Shown: positions 45,916 through 55,323, counted from the first letter of the stretch. The stretch is DNA of 64,000 nt from a bacterium (GCA_016721565.1 JADKHW010000023.1:13897-77896), one strand, 5' to 3'. Translations and numbers: made by a program. Notes: generated by a model not told the origin, from the sequence alone.

Positions 45916-47295
45916 CTATTCGAAGATCGGAGTCACGCGGAAGAACTCGATGGTTGTGGTCGGTTGAAACTCGATTGAAGTGATCGTCGGCGCGAAATAG
46001 TCTGGGAAGAAATTGTTGAATTCTGCGTCGTCGCTGCGATCAAGTCTATAGGAAGTTGCGCCGGGGCTTGTAGTCCAACTCAAGCGCACGTTGCCATTCT
46101 CTGTTGCTTGAATTGAAAGCAAAGTTTCAAACGGTTGATAGATGCGCACGAGCTTTTGCGCGGCATCGTAGGTCAAGAGTTCATCGAAACCGGAGGAGAC
46201 AAACTTCTTTTGCGGCACGCCTTGAATTTCGGTTGTTGAGTCCACCAATACTCCGGTGCGGCCATCGTAAACAAGGAAGCGGCTGTTTTGCAAAACCAGA
46301 AAATCCTCGCCCGGTGCGTTTCTTACGTAGGCCGAAAGTGTGGTGTCGGCGATGGCGAGGTTCGTGAATTCGATTGCGCCGGTTGCGGCGTTGTAGCAAT
46401 TGCCGTTGGAGTAGAAGATGCGTTTTGTGCCGTCGAAGTCTTCTTGAGCAACGACGCGGCCAGGCAACTCGAAAGTGTCCACATTGGTTGATTCGAAGTT
46501 TCCGTCTCGTTCACCATATCCAATTGCATAGCTATTAACATCCGGTAACTCGCATATAGGGGTGCTCCGAACACGATATTCACTAATATATGCCATTGCC
46601 AGCAATGGAGATCGTCGGTAGAATTGGAAGCTTGAGTACCACAATTGCGTTCCTACTTCTGCCAAAACTGGAAAGGCGGTACCAATTGCTCGATACCGAG
46701 TTACATGACAGTTGTAATGATACTCTTCCTGATTGCTCCGGATTCCAGCAACAACAAGCCACTCTGCTGTGTTTGGAAGCGCAGGCCAAACATCAATTCC
46801 ATTAAAGTAGTAGTGTGTTGCGTCCCAACCCTCCGAGAACAATGTTTGGCGCATGGCAACTGTGTCTCCTTGCAGATCGAAGTAATAAAGATCGTGTCTG
46901 CGATCCAATTCGGTGTAGGCGTGAGCAACAGCGCAAAGCCCTGTGTGGCCCGGGAGCGAAAGCAACGCTAACCCTGACCATCTAAAATTCAGATCCCAAG
47001 CGTTATACTCCTCGCGCGAGAAAAGATACTGCTGCACATTTTCGTTCGAGCGAGTCTGATACCAAATAGTATCAACAGCTACTGCAATGAGGTACTCCTC
47101 ATAAGTTGAGTCCACTCCCCAAACCGTTTCCCCTTCTGTCAATGCCGCCCAACCAAAACTCGTAGAGTCCTCAACATGCTGTACGTCCCATGTCACCGTG
47201 CGTGCGGGAAGCTGGATCTCCGTGACGAGCCGCAGGGGGATTGTGGCTTGCGCGGAGGTGAAAAGTATGGATAAGAAAAGGAGGGCGTACAGCAT
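45916..47295 (-). CDS. Secreted protein of an unrecognised family (paralog A)
   Basis: 459 residues with signal peptide MLYALLFLSILFTSAQAT. The mature start LRLVTEIQLPARTVTWDVQH, followed by FGWAAL, is clearly homologous to paralog B at 53302-54789 (LELIAEFQLPEGATAWDVQH, FGWVAV). Both end with an FN3-like strand pair and a phenylalanine-rich terminus (EFFRVTPIFE here, EFYRVVPLFE there). The middle looks like a beta-propeller made of degenerate repeats (VYDGRTGVLVDSTTEIQGVP, then FDELLTYDAAQKLVRIYQPF). There is no T9SS tail. Function unknown; probably periplasmic or outer surface. Confidence 0.7.
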   Translation of the reverse strand: MLYALLFLSILFTSAQATIPLRLVTEIQLPARTVTWDVQHVEDSTSFGWAALTEGETVWGVDSTYEEYLIAVAVDTIWYQTRSNENVQQYLFSREEYNAWDLNFRWSGLALLSLPGHTGLCAVAHAYTELDRRHDLYYFDLQGDTVAMRQTLFSEGWDATHYYFNGIDVWPALPNTAEWLVVAGIRSNQEEYHYNCHVTRYRAIGTAFPVLAEVGTQLWYSSFQFYRRSPLLAMAYISEYRVRSTPICELPDVNSYAIGYGERDGNFESTNVDTFELPGRVVAQEDFDGTKRIFYSNGNCYNAATGAIEFTNLAIADTTLSAYVRNAPGEDFLVLQNSRFLVYDGRTGVLVDSTTEIQGVPQKKFVSSGFDELLTYDAAQKLVRIYQPFETLLSIQATENGNVRLSWTTSPGATSYRLDRSDDAEFNNFFPDYFAPTITSIEFQPTTTIEFFRVTPIFE

Positions 47296-47350
47296 GTTTC
47301 AATTTACCACAGAATTTGCGGAATTCAACGGCGAAACGGTCAGATTAGAA

Positions 47351-47383
47351 AAAGAAAACAGCGACTAAGGCGCTGTTTTCTTT
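47351..47383 (-). terminator. Terminator after hldD
   Basis: AAAGAAAACAGCG (47351-47363), loop ACTAAGG, CGCTGTTTTCTTT (47371-47383). On the minus strand the stem runs into TTTCTTTTTC. It ends the GH13-hldD operon. Confidence 0.85.
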
Positions 47384-47491
47384 AGAATCGAATGCATGGG
47401 TGGCAAGATGAGAGGCTTAGTATCTGATTTGAAAAGCACTTTTGCAGATTCCGGCCGGGTTGCGGCGGCCTTAACCCAGCTCGGCGACAAT

Positions 47492-48472
47492 TCAAACGTC
47501 CGCCAAATAGCGGGAGTCTTTGTCCATGTAGTCGCGGACGTAGCTTTGGACGAACTCGCCGAAGCGGTCGGTGAATTTGGGTAGGCCTGCGGCGTAGAAC
47601 TTGGTCATGTCGGCGCAGGTTTCGTATTGATAGCGGCTCTGCAAATCATCGGGCATCGGGAAATATTCGATGTTCGTTTGTTTGCCGAGCGCTTTGAAGA
47701 CGTTTTCTGCGAGTTGGTTATAGGTGTGCGGAGTGCCTGTGCCTAAATTGAAAATGCCGTTGACGTTTGGTTTGTCGAGCAGGAATTTGATTCCGGTCAA
47801 TACTTCGGCGATGTGAATGAAATCGCGGCGTTGTTCACCGTGTTTGAAATCGGGGCGGTGTGATTCGAACAAGCGGACTTTGTTGGTGTCGCGCACTTGC
47901 GGATAGGCATGCAGAATCACGCTGGCCATGCGGGCTTTGTGATATTCGTTGGGGCCGAAGACATTAAAGAAACGCAAGCCTGCGACTTTGTCTTGCAGCT
48001 TGTGCTCCAAGACCCACATATCAAACAGCCACTTTGAAAAACCGTAGGCATTCAGCGGGCGCAGCTTGGGCGTCAACTCATCTTTGTCGGAAAAGCCGAG
48101 TGCGCCGTCACCATAGACCGCGGCAGATGATGCGTAGATGAAACGCGCGTTGTTGGCCAATGACCACTCGCAAAGAATCCGCGAGTATTCGTAGTTCCAC
48201 GTCATCAGGAAATCCACATCGGTCTGTGTCGTGTCCGCGCACGCGCCCATGTGTACAACGGCTTTGATTTCGCGTGCCCACTCTGCGTCTTCGAGTGCGT
48301 TGAACAAATCCCCGCGATCCACAAACTCTTTGAATTTGAGACCGCGCAGATTCTTCCACTTCTCGGTTTTGCCGAAGCTATCCGCCAGAATCAAATCGGT
48401 GACGCCGCGCTGGTTCAATGACCACACGACCGCACTGCCGATAAATCCCGCCGCTCCTGTTACTAAAATCAT
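47492..48472 (-). CDS. hldD: ADP-L-glycero-D-manno-heptose-6-epimerase
   Basis: A 326-residue short-chain dehydrogenase-type epimerase. The NAD-binding ILVTGAAGFIGSAVVWSLNQ starts at residue 2. HldD-specific features are ADSFGKTEKWKNLRGL, VVHMGACADTTQTDVDFLM, the catalytic YGFSK (Tyr and Lys) and GLRFFNVFGPNEYHKARMAS. It makes ADP-L,D-heptose for the LPS inner core, the donor for the GT9 enzyme at 28097. It follows the GH13 gene by 6 bases. Confidence 0.95.
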   Translation of the reverse strand: MILVTGAAGFIGSAVVWSLNQRGVTDLILADSFGKTEKWKNLRGLKFKEFVDRGDLFNALEDAEWAREIKAVVHMGACADTTQTDVDFLMTWNYEYSRILCEWSLANNARFIYASSAAVYGDGALGFSDKDELTPKLRPLNAYGFSKWLFDMWVLEHKLQDKVAGLRFFNVFGPNEYHKARMASVILHAYPQVRDTNKVRLFESHRPDFKHGEQRRDFIHIAEVLTGIKFLLDKPNVNGIFNLGTGTPHTYNQLAENVFKALGKQTNIEYFPMPDDLQSRYQYETCADMTKFYAAGLPKFTDRFGEFVQSYVRDYMDKDSRYLADV

Positions 48473-48478
48473 GCGCTA

Positions 48479-50038
48479 CTAATTTTCTTCGGTTTTCTTT
48501 TGATCCCAACCCTTTGCGTCGCGCAGCATGGCGGGAATTTCTTCAGCCGATTCTTCGCTATCCGTGACTGCGGAGGCATCGCGCACTTCACAATCAAAGG
48601 CATGGACTTCCCACGGCTCCAAATCGAGATAGATGCCGCGCATCATCACTTCCACGCCGTCGCGGATGTAAACTTTGTCGGACAGCACGTCACGCAGGAT
48701 AATTTCTTTGCCTTGCAAATTACCGAAAGCCAAATCCACCCAGCTCTGCGTGCGGTAATCTGCCCAATTGACGAAGATGCGCAGATGTTTTTCATCGTGA
48801 TCCCACGCATGTGCGAGAATTTGCCAATGTGTTTCGTTACCTTGCCACGCTTGACGGGGATGCATGCAGGTCCACTTGCCAAGTCTTACCGCATCGTGTC
48901 CGACAATTGACATCAGCGAATCGTAGAATGCGGCAATCTCCGGATTGGGTGTTTCCGGCGGCACGCGCAGTAGTTGAACAGGAGCTTTGTGCATCGCGCC
49001 TATGAACTGTCCTTGGAAGAACAGATTTGCAGACGGTAACGTAAAAACCCATGTCGCGGCAGCGCGGTGCATCGGAAGCGAGAGTTGTGAGGCGATGCGC
49101 TTCTCATCGTGGTTTTCCAAGAATCTCAATCTTCTGCGGTGCTTCTCTTCGTCGTAATCAAACTGCACACGCGAGAGTCCGGTGGTGCCGACAGCCCAAT
49201 CGAGCGGATCCTTGTCGTAGGTGTAGTCAAAGCCCATCTCGTGCAATTCGAGATCGAGTCCCCAATAGACTTCGGCAATGAAGATGAAGCCGGGATTTTT
49301 TTCGCGCACGAGTCTGATGGCGTTCGGCCAGAACTCACGCATATCACCGCCCCACGTTTTCGTGAAGACGTGCGAAAGAATTAGCATTGCCATATCACAG
49401 CGTACACCGTCGCAGCGCGCGGCAACTTTCTGCAACTCCGTGAGTACGGCAAGCTGAGTATCGAGCTTGCGCATATCAGGTTGAGCCGTGTCGGACCACG
49501 CGGGGAAATAAGGATCGCGGCCATGCGCAATCACTTTGGGACCGCTGACGGTTTCAACGTGAAACCATGAATCGGGATCGCGTTCGAGATCGGCTTCGGA
49601 ACCTTGGATATAGTATTCGGGATGCGCTTCGGTCCACGGATGATCGCGTGCGGTGTGACTCGGAACGAAATCCAAAAATAACTTCATGCCGCGCGCATGC
49701 AGCATCTCGCGGAATTTTTTGAGACCTTCTTCGCCGCCAAGTTCTGGATTGACGTCATAGCCGACAATCGCATAAGGCGAAGCGGTGACGTCGTCTTCGT
49801 TCCAATCGGGTAAGACTTCTGAGTAATCCTTCCTTAATCCTTCATGCACGAGCGCGATCTGACGGGAGCTGGCACTCGGAGTCCACACGCCCATCAGCCA
49901 CACGGCTTCCACCGCCCGTGACTTCCAACGGTCGAAATGCTCGGCCGCTACGTCCGCCAAAGAAATGGGGGTTCCGTTCCCCAATTGGCGGAGCCATAAC
50001 CGTGTATTAATTTCGAGAATTGTACGGCACGAATTCAT
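48479..50038 (-). CDS. GH13 alpha-amylase-family glycosidase
   Basis: 519 residues from MNSCRTILEI at 50038; a longer frame to 50134 looks non-coding, and AAAGG lies 10 bases upstream of this start. The (beta/alpha)8 barrel shows KLFLDFVPSHTARDHPW, the nucleophile Asp about 215 (CDGVRCDMAML), the acid Glu about 256 (FIFIAEVYWG) and the third Asp about 311 (FLENHDEKR), so it should be active on alpha-glucans or related sugars. No signal peptide, hence cytoplasmic. Linkage to hldD is unusual and its substrate is unknown. Confidence 0.9.
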   Translation of the reverse strand: MNSCRTILEINTRLWLRQLGNGTPISLADVAAEHFDRWKSRAVEAVWLMGVWTPSASSRQIALVHEGLRKDYSEVLPDWNEDDVTASPYAIVGYDVNPELGGEEGLKKFREMLHARGMKLFLDFVPSHTARDHPWTEAHPEYYIQGSEADLERDPDSWFHVETVSGPKVIAHGRDPYFPAWSDTAQPDMRKLDTQLAVLTELQKVAARCDGVRCDMAMLILSHVFTKTWGGDMREFWPNAIRLVREKNPGFIFIAEVYWGLDLELHEMGFDYTYDKDPLDWAVGTTGLSRVQFDYDEEKHRRRLRFLENHDEKRIASQLSLPMHRAAATWVFTLPSANLFFQGQFIGAMHKAPVQLLRVPPETPNPEIAAFYDSLMSIVGHDAVRLGKWTCMHPRQAWQGNETHWQILAHAWDHDEKHLRIFVNWADYRTQSWVDLAFGNLQGKEIILRDVLSDKVYIRDGVEVMMRGIYLDLEPWEVHAFDCEVRDASAVTDSEESAEEIPAMLRDAKGWDQKKTEEN

Positions 50039-50169
50039 CTCCCGCGCGCCTTTCACAAATAATAGTAACAATGAGTTGCACCCACAGGGTGCTTTTCTTA
50101 TATTACGGCAAAACAGTCTCAAAAACAAGGCCACTTATTTGGCCGCAATCTCACAAATCGCGAACCAAC

Positions 50170-50712
50170 ATGAAGATTCTAAGAACGTGCATCCCCTTGG
50201 CCCTTATCCTTGCCCTTGGTTGCGGCGGTGGAAACAAGCCTGCCGAGGCCGCTAAGTCCAACGAAAAAGAAACCAAGAAGACGGAAGTCGTGAAAACTGA
50301 AGCACCTAAGACAGCAGAAAAGCCCGCCGGACCGACTCAGTGGATGGTTAAAGGCGACACCGTGACGACGGCCTCTGGCCTCAAGTATTTGGTCATGCAG
50401 GAAGGTACGGGAGCCACAGCGACGAAAGGTGATACTGTGACGGTGCACACCTCGGGCTGGTTCGTGGACGGCAAGCCATTTTACTCGACCTATGATCAAG
50501 GGGATCCGCTGGTTTTTCCGCTTGGAGCAACACCCCCGAGAGTTATTGCCGGGTGGGAAGAAGGATTGTTGCTGATGAAAAAGGGCAGCAAGCTACAACT
50601 GATTTGCCCGGCAAATCTGGCCTATGGTGAGCGTGGCCGCCCGGGAGCGATTCCGCCGAATGCGACACTGGTTTTCGACGTGGAATTGATGGGAATCAAG
50701 GCAGGGAAGTAA
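50170..50712 (+). CDS. FKBP-type peptidyl-prolyl isomerase lipoprotein
   Basis: 180 residues. MKILRTCIPLALILALGC has a lipobox with Cys18. A Lys/Glu/Thr-rich linker runs to about 60, then a full FKBP domain: TASGLKYLVMQEGTGATATK, DTVTVHTSGWFVDGKPFYS, VIAGWEEGLLLMKKGSKLQL, and NLAYGERGRPGAIPPNATLV with FDVELM. It catalyses proline isomerisation during folding in the periplasm or on the outer membrane. A terminator follows. Confidence 0.95.
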   Translation: MKILRTCIPLALILALGCGGGNKPAEAAKSNEKETKKTEVVKTEAPKTAEKPAGPTQWMVKGDTVTTASGLKYLVMQEGTGATATKGDTVTVHTSGWFVDGKPFYSTYDQGDPLVFPLGATPPRVIAGWEEGLLLMKKGSKLQLICPANLAYGERGRPGAIPPNATLVFDVELMGIKAGK

Positions 50713-50764
50713 GCAGCCGCTTGTTAAGCGGGTTTTGCGCTGACGCAGACTCACTAAATATTTG

Positions 50765-50791
50765 AGGCGGCCTTTTGGGGCCGCCTTGTTT
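50765..50791 (+). terminator. Terminator after the FKBP gene
   Basis: AGGCGGCC (50765-50772), loop TTTTGG, GGCCGCCT (50779-50786), then TGTTTTAG. Confidence 0.85.
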
Positions 50792-50917
50792 TAGTTTGTA
50801 AACAGCCTCTCGAAGACGCATTCAAAGGTGTAATTTTTTTTCGCACTTTGAAAACGCAAAGCTGTTTTTGCACCACTTAGGGGGTCAAGAAAACTTTGTG
50901 ATTTTGTGACACAGACC

Positions 50918-50946
50918 TTGACAGGGGGGCGGATGTATTATATTGA
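50918..50946 (+). promoter_or_regulatory. Candidate promoter of the 51001-53145 pair
   Basis: Consensus TTGACA at 50918-50923, then TATATTGA at 50939-50946, giving a 15- to 17-base spacer depending on the -10 register (TATATT or TATTGA). A GCGGAGG Shine-Dalgarno lies 7 bases before the start at 51001. Confidence 0.5.
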
Positions 50947-51000
50947 TGTTGAGCTTCGGGAAAAGCTCGAAGCGAAACCAACCATTTGCGGAGGTGCGAA

Positions 51001-51456
51001 ATGAAGAAAGCACTTTGGGTCTTGCTGTTGACGGGGATTTTTGCAACGCAACTTTGGGCGCAGACGGAAGCGAGTATGTGTGTAAGTATTACAAACACGG
51101 ATGATTCCGGAAGTCATTGGGATAGCACTGACTATGCAATTCCATCAGGCCAACAGATCACTCGAACGTACTTTCATTACAACTCACCAAGCACAGACGG
51201 AGTTCGACTGGAATGTTATGTTGTTAATGGTGATGGATCGACTGGTACGCGGATTTGGGCAGTGAATCAAACATTTTGCGGTTGCGGAAGTTCGTCGACA
51301 ACAATCGGCCATACAATATCAGGCGCACAGACAATTCGCTTTCGCGTCTATCGTACTTGGTGTCCCAATTTCAGCATAAGTGGTGGTTCATCAGTTGTAC
51401 ATTTCTACACAAGCACAACCGCAGCAACTTGCCCACCACAGTGTCAAGGTGGTTAA
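51001..51456 (+). CDS. Small cysteine-containing secreted protein, unrecognised
   Basis: 151 residues; signal peptide MKKALWVLLLTGIFATQLWA cleaved before QTEAS. The mature part is beta-rich, with cysteines spread as SMCVSI, ECYVV, TFCGCGSSS, TWCPNF and CPPQC, so one or more disulfides are likely. No known domain is apparent. The next gene starts 4 bases after its stop and encodes a beta-helix T9SS protein, suggesting co-expression. It has no T9SS tail of its own. Confidence 0.7.
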   Translation: MKKALWVLLLTGIFATQLWAQTEASMCVSITNTDDSGSHWDSTDYAIPSGQQITRTYFHYNSPSTDGVRLECYVVNGDGSTGTRIWAVNQTFCGCGSSSTTIGHTISGAQTIRFRVYRTWCPNFSISGGSSVVHFYTSTTAATCPPQCQGG

Positions 51457-51459
51457 GAG

Positions 51460-53145
51460 ATGACGTTTACCATCGCCAAACTTGGCGTAGTATTGTTAGG
51501 GGCAGCGATTGTGTCTGCAAGTGTAATTCGCGTACCAGGTGACTTTCCAACAATACAAGCTGCAATAGATATTGCGCAGTTGCGCGATACTGTCCTGCTT
51601 GATAGTGGAAGGTATCAAGAATCAGTTCTTGTTCCTTCTCGAGATTTGACAATATCGAGCAGATTCCTATTGACAGGCGATACGAGTGACATCACGAACT
51701 GTAATTGGCAAGGAATCAATAACGGTGATGACACTCTTAGGTGTCTGTCCAGTGATGAAATTCCCGGCGATAACCCATTTGTGCGAATTGTTGGAATTCG
51801 CTTCGTGAAAGGAGGCTGCCGACGGGATGACGAAGGTGGAGCAATTCGTATTGTGCAACAATTCGCTCGCATCGAGAACTGTAGTTTTGATTCTTGCTAT
51901 GGCGGTTACGGCGGTGCGATTGCAATTGACCAGGCGACGTCATCAATACGTAACTGTTCGTTTACTCATTGTGGTCAGTTGCGACTGGCATCGATCCTTC
52001 GTGTGAAGGCAGCCAGAGCTATGATGGATTCCTGCATTGTTCAGAGCGACACTTCGTATGAAGATATCTTTGAACCGCCTGTACTGTTTTGGGTTAAAGC
52101 AAGCAAACTAACGATACGTAATTCGATCTTCAGAGACGTAGGTTTCTATCCCTATGAGTGGGGTGGCACATTCATTTATGGATCAAAGCCGCCAGACTCC
52201 GTAGAATTTATTGGGTGTCAAGTGTTCGACAATCACATTGAAGTCATGATTGCCGACGGAGGACGCCCAATTAACTACCTCCGCATTGACTCGTGCCACT
52301 TCTACGATAACATGTTAACACAGGATTTGTATGACCAGAGTGCTTTTGACTCGCTTACGGAATTTCAGGCGATAGGGAATGTCTTTGAATCATTCTTCCC
52401 ATATGCACGCGCGCAAATGCACGGGTTGGTTGCCCTTGATGTGTCTGATCATCATATCACGCGCATGCAGCACAATTTGGTGCAAGACATTCATGGCGGA
52501 CATACTTCCTTTGGAACAATTGCTGGTGACAACGAGGACCTGAGAATCGTTTCAGGCAACTACATTCTGGGTAACAGTAACCGCTCGATCACTTCTCCAC
52601 CATCGGGGCAAATACAAGGAATAAATGGGCCGGGTGTCGGTGAGCTTGAGTACAATGTGTTCATGGGCAACCTTGGTTATGCTGTCTACCAAGGGAGTGG
52701 TCAGGAGCAAGGTTTTGCACAGCATAATTATTGGGGCCACGAGTCCGGGCCACACGATCCTGTACGCAATCCGGATGGCCAGGGTGATACTGTTTCAAGT
52801 CGAATCCTTTACGAACCGTGGGAAATCGACACGAGTTTCTTTAACGCAGCTCCTGAACCCCGCGAACCCGTTGAAGTTCCGCAGAGCTTTATCGGCAATG
52901 CCTATCCCAATCCGTTCAACAGTAATGTGACGATTGAATTTGTGTTGCTGAAAGATCAGGAGATTACGCTAGATATCTTTGACCTGATGGGTCGGCATGT
53001 TGAAACGGTTCTAAGCGGCAGAATGAACAAAGGCGTGCATATCCGCGATTGGCACCCCGAGTCGCAAGCGAGTGGGATTTACTTTGCGAGATTGGTTGGG
53101 GAGAAGAATCTCAACTCGACTGTGAAGTTGTTGTTGCTGAAATAA
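51460..53145 (+). CDS. Right-handed parallel beta-helix protein with T9SS sorting domain
   Basis: 561 residues with signal peptide MTFTIAKLGVVLLGAAIVSA. VIRVPGDFPTIQAAIDIAQL is the classic first rung of pectate-lyase-like beta-helices, followed by rungs such as IRIVQQFARIENCSFDSCYG and SSIRNCSFTHCG. A Ser/Pro linker leads to the T9SS tail (YPNPFNSNVTIEFVLLKDQE, DIFDLMGRHVETVLSG). Catalytic residues of pectate lyases are not identifiable, so it may be a glycan-binding or adhesion protein. It is exported across the outer membrane. Confidence 0.88.
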   Translation: MTFTIAKLGVVLLGAAIVSASVIRVPGDFPTIQAAIDIAQLRDTVLLDSGRYQESVLVPSRDLTISSRFLLTGDTSDITNCNWQGINNGDDTLRCLSSDEIPGDNPFVRIVGIRFVKGGCRRDDEGGAIRIVQQFARIENCSFDSCYGGYGGAIAIDQATSSIRNCSFTHCGQLRLASILRVKAARAMMDSCIVQSDTSYEDIFEPPVLFWVKASKLTIRNSIFRDVGFYPYEWGGTFIYGSKPPDSVEFIGCQVFDNHIEVMIADGGRPINYLRIDSCHFYDNMLTQDLYDQSAFDSLTEFQAIGNVFESFFPYARAQMHGLVALDVSDHHITRMQHNLVQDIHGGHTSFGTIAGDNEDLRIVSGNYILGNSNRSITSPPSGQIQGINGPGVGELEYNVFMGNLGYAVYQGSGQEQGFAQHNYWGHESGPHDPVRNPDGQGDTVSSRILYEPWEIDTSFFNAAPEPREPVEVPQSFIGNAYPNPFNSNVTIEFVLLKDQEITLDIFDLMGRHVETVLSGRMNKGVHIRDWHPESQASGIYFARLVGEKNLNSTVKLLLLK

Positions 53146-53156
53146 GGTGGTTGATT

Positions 53157-53195
53157 GAGAGGGGCGGCTCCATTGTTGCCGCCTCTTCTGTTTTG
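53157..53195 (+). terminator. Terminator after the beta-helix gene
   Basis: An imperfect stem with core GGCGGC (from 53163) and GCCGCC (from 53178), AGAG/CTCT at the base, then TCTGTTTTGC. Confidence 0.65.
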
Positions 53196-53301
53196 CTAAT
53201 TTTAGCGTTGACGTGAAAAACAACAACTTGAACCGTCAAGTGATCGTGTTGTGTGACTGAATCACCTTGTTTTCGGCTGAGTGTTGGTATATCTTACTTT
53301 T

Positions 53302-54789
53302 ATGCGGTTCCTTATTGCCCTCATCCTAATCTCTATGTCCGTTTCGCGGGCAGAAATCCCGTTGGAATTGATAGCGGAATTCCAGCTTCCGGAAGGCGCA
53401 ACCGCGTGGGATGTTCAGCATTGGATGGATGATTCGACGTTTGGATGGGTGGCTGTGGTGGGCGACACAATTTGGTACTCTGCTTACTTTGACTCAAGCC
53501 CTAACTGGGCGGTTGTGCCCGACAGTATGATTGTCGCACAGATTTCATATAATGATTGTGTTGAGTACGAGGATTACACAATCCATCCACCGGAGAAGGT
53601 GCGCATCGCAAACGTCGAAGGTGAACCACCCGGCACAACTGTAGTATTACTCTCTCGAATTCATTGCATGTCGCCGTTTGGAGATTACAATTACGAGCAT
53701 AGTGTGACTTATGGGTTTAGCTTGCCTCGAAGCGAGATGATAACGACTTCGGTTGACGTGCAGACCTTCGCAGGGGATATTTGTTACCACGGCGGCGAAA
53801 CACAAACGACTTATGATCAGTTTGACTTCTGGCCTCGTCCTCCGGAAACCAGCCAGTGGATTATCGCGTCAGGCACGACAGAGACATGGTGTGATCCGAC
53901 AGGAACCGACGGCGACTCACGCTACAGCAGCGGCTTTTTGTTTGGGCTTGCCACAGGATCAGCTATTCATCTTGGTATGCATCCCGTTATTCCCGATTGG
54001 ACGGGATTAGAATTTAACTGCGTCGGACTTCGCCATCGTGACTGGGTGTACTACTCCGAAGGCCAACCATGGGAGATGAGTTTTGCGGCACATTCGCAAT
54101 TCCATGATATAGTGGCCGGAGATACGATGTTTGCGTACGCACTTTGCTTGGAAGACACTGTTTACAGCGGCTGGGACATGTTCGATATTATGCAGAATAG
54201 TCACTGCCTCGATGAAATGACGACTGTTGCCAGAAATGCAAGTGGCGATCCCTTTGCGATGTTTAGTGGCCCTTTCCTGCAAGGCGCTTGTATCAACACA
54301 CATACAGGCGACATTCTTTGGCAAGTAAATGATGCGGCAACTCAGTTTGCTGCGGATGTCGTGGGCACTTTGGCAGACGAGTTTCTCGTTTGGCGTTCCT
54401 GGCAGTTTGATGTTTATGATCTTGCGCGAGGTCAAATTGTTGGTAGAACTTCAGAGTGTGCGGGGCAACCCGTTCAGATAATTGAACGACGGGAACGCGC
54501 ACCGGAATTGCTTACTTTCGAAAATGCGACCAGAATTGTGAGAGCCTATCGTTTTGTCCCGCAATGGCTTGACTTAACAATTGCACAAGCATCCATCGGT
54601 GGCCAAATCATTTTGCGGTGGCAGCCAATTTCATCAGCATCCGGTTATGACGTTTGCCGCAATGTCGATTACAGCGATGACTTGTGCAGTGGTGGTGACA
54701 CGTTTTTCACTACCGATACGATGATGGTCTTGATGCCGTTACCCGGCGCGTCGAAAGAGTTCTATCGGGTTGTGCCGCTGTTCGAGTAG
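53302..54789 (+). CDS. Secreted protein of an unrecognised family (paralog B)
   Basis: 495 residues from 53302; signal peptide MRFLIALILISMSVSRAE. Homologous to paralog A at 45916-47295 at the mature start (LELIAEFQLPEGATAWDVQH) and C-terminus (FYRVVPLFE), with a less similar middle that is richer in cysteine (ICYHGGET, WCDPTG, CLEDTVY, CLDEMTT). The C-terminal 90 residues look like one FN3 domain (IILRWQPISSASGYDVCRNV). No T9SS tail. A single-gene unit ending in a terminator. Function unknown. Confidence 0.7.
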   Translation: MRFLIALILISMSVSRAEIPLELIAEFQLPEGATAWDVQHWMDDSTFGWVAVVGDTIWYSAYFDSSPNWAVVPDSMIVAQISYNDCVEYEDYTIHPPEKVRIANVEGEPPGTTVVLLSRIHCMSPFGDYNYEHSVTYGFSLPRSEMITTSVDVQTFAGDICYHGGETQTTYDQFDFWPRPPETSQWIIASGTTETWCDPTGTDGDSRYSSGFLFGLATGSAIHLGMHPVIPDWTGLEFNCVGLRHRDWVYYSEGQPWEMSFAAHSQFHDIVAGDTMFAYALCLEDTVYSGWDMFDIMQNSHCLDEMTTVARNASGDPFAMFSGPFLQGACINTHTGDILWQVNDAATQFAADVVGTLADEFLVWRSWQFDVYDLARGQIVGRTSECAGQPVQIIERRERAPELLTFENATRIVRAYRFVPQWLDLTIAQASIGGQIILRWQPISSASGYDVCRNVDYSDDLCSGGDTFFTTDTMMVLMPLPGASKEFYRVVPLFE

Positions 54790-54811
54790 AAGTGAAGAAT
54801 ATCAAAACAAG

Positions 54812-54847
54812 AAACGAGGCGAACCTTGCGGATCGCCTCGTTTTTAT
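54812..54847 (+). terminator. Terminator after paralog B
   Basis: A perfect 11-base stem (54812-54822 with 54833-54843), 10-base loop, TTTTTATT at the end. Confidence 0.88.
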
Positions 54848-54907
54848 TAGAGTTCGCCTGTGCGGGTGGTTAGCCTGCTTGGGCGGAATTATGTGCTGAA
54901 AAGATGC

Positions 54908-55231
54908 TTAAGCTTCGGCGTGAGCGACGCGCTCGCTTCTTAGTCTGGCGAGTTCGTCCTGATAGTAGCGGACGCGCTGGCACAATTGGCTGACCACCGG
55001 ATGATCGGCATTGACGGCCTCTCCGCGCGCAAGCATTTCGTGACATTTCACACCTAAGGCTTCATGCGCACTACGGAGTCGCCTCTCGGTCTGCAACTCG
55101 TCCATGCGAACGCGGCCCTGCCGCGCCAATTCGTCGCCGCGATCCTTCCAGTCCTTCAGACCGGCGAGCACAGTTTCGCGGACGTCTTCCCACAGGTTTT
55201 TGCCCTGCGGTTGAGTTGTGGTTTGTGGCAT
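54908..55231 (-). CDS. Small helical cytoplasmic protein, unrecognised
   Basis: 107 residues from 55231, where GGTGAGGA precedes the ATG. The longer frame to 55300 lacks support. Mostly charged helix: LWEDVRETVLAGLKDWKDRG, then ARQGRVRMDELQTERRLRSA and QRVRYYQDELARLRSERVAH, likely a coiled coil. No signal or membrane segment. It lies 92 bases downstream of cutA on the same strand, so it may belong to its transcript. Function unknown. Confidence 0.65.
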   Translation of the reverse strand: MPQTTTQPQGKNLWEDVRETVLAGLKDWKDRGDELARQGRVRMDELQTERRLRSAHEALGVKCHEMLARGEAVNADHPVVSQLCQRVRYYQDELARLRSERVAHAEA

Positions 55232-55323
55232 TGTCCTCACCTGCTTTCGATACGGTTCCTGCGTATTTCTTAAACGCATTTCTCGGGGGCGGTGTTCCAT
55301 GCAGACCCCGTGAACGGAGGGGA

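Noticed and set aside
47396..47584. A 62-codon plus-strand open frame
   Set aside because: Overlaps the 3-prime end of hldD antisense and has no ribosome site or similarity.
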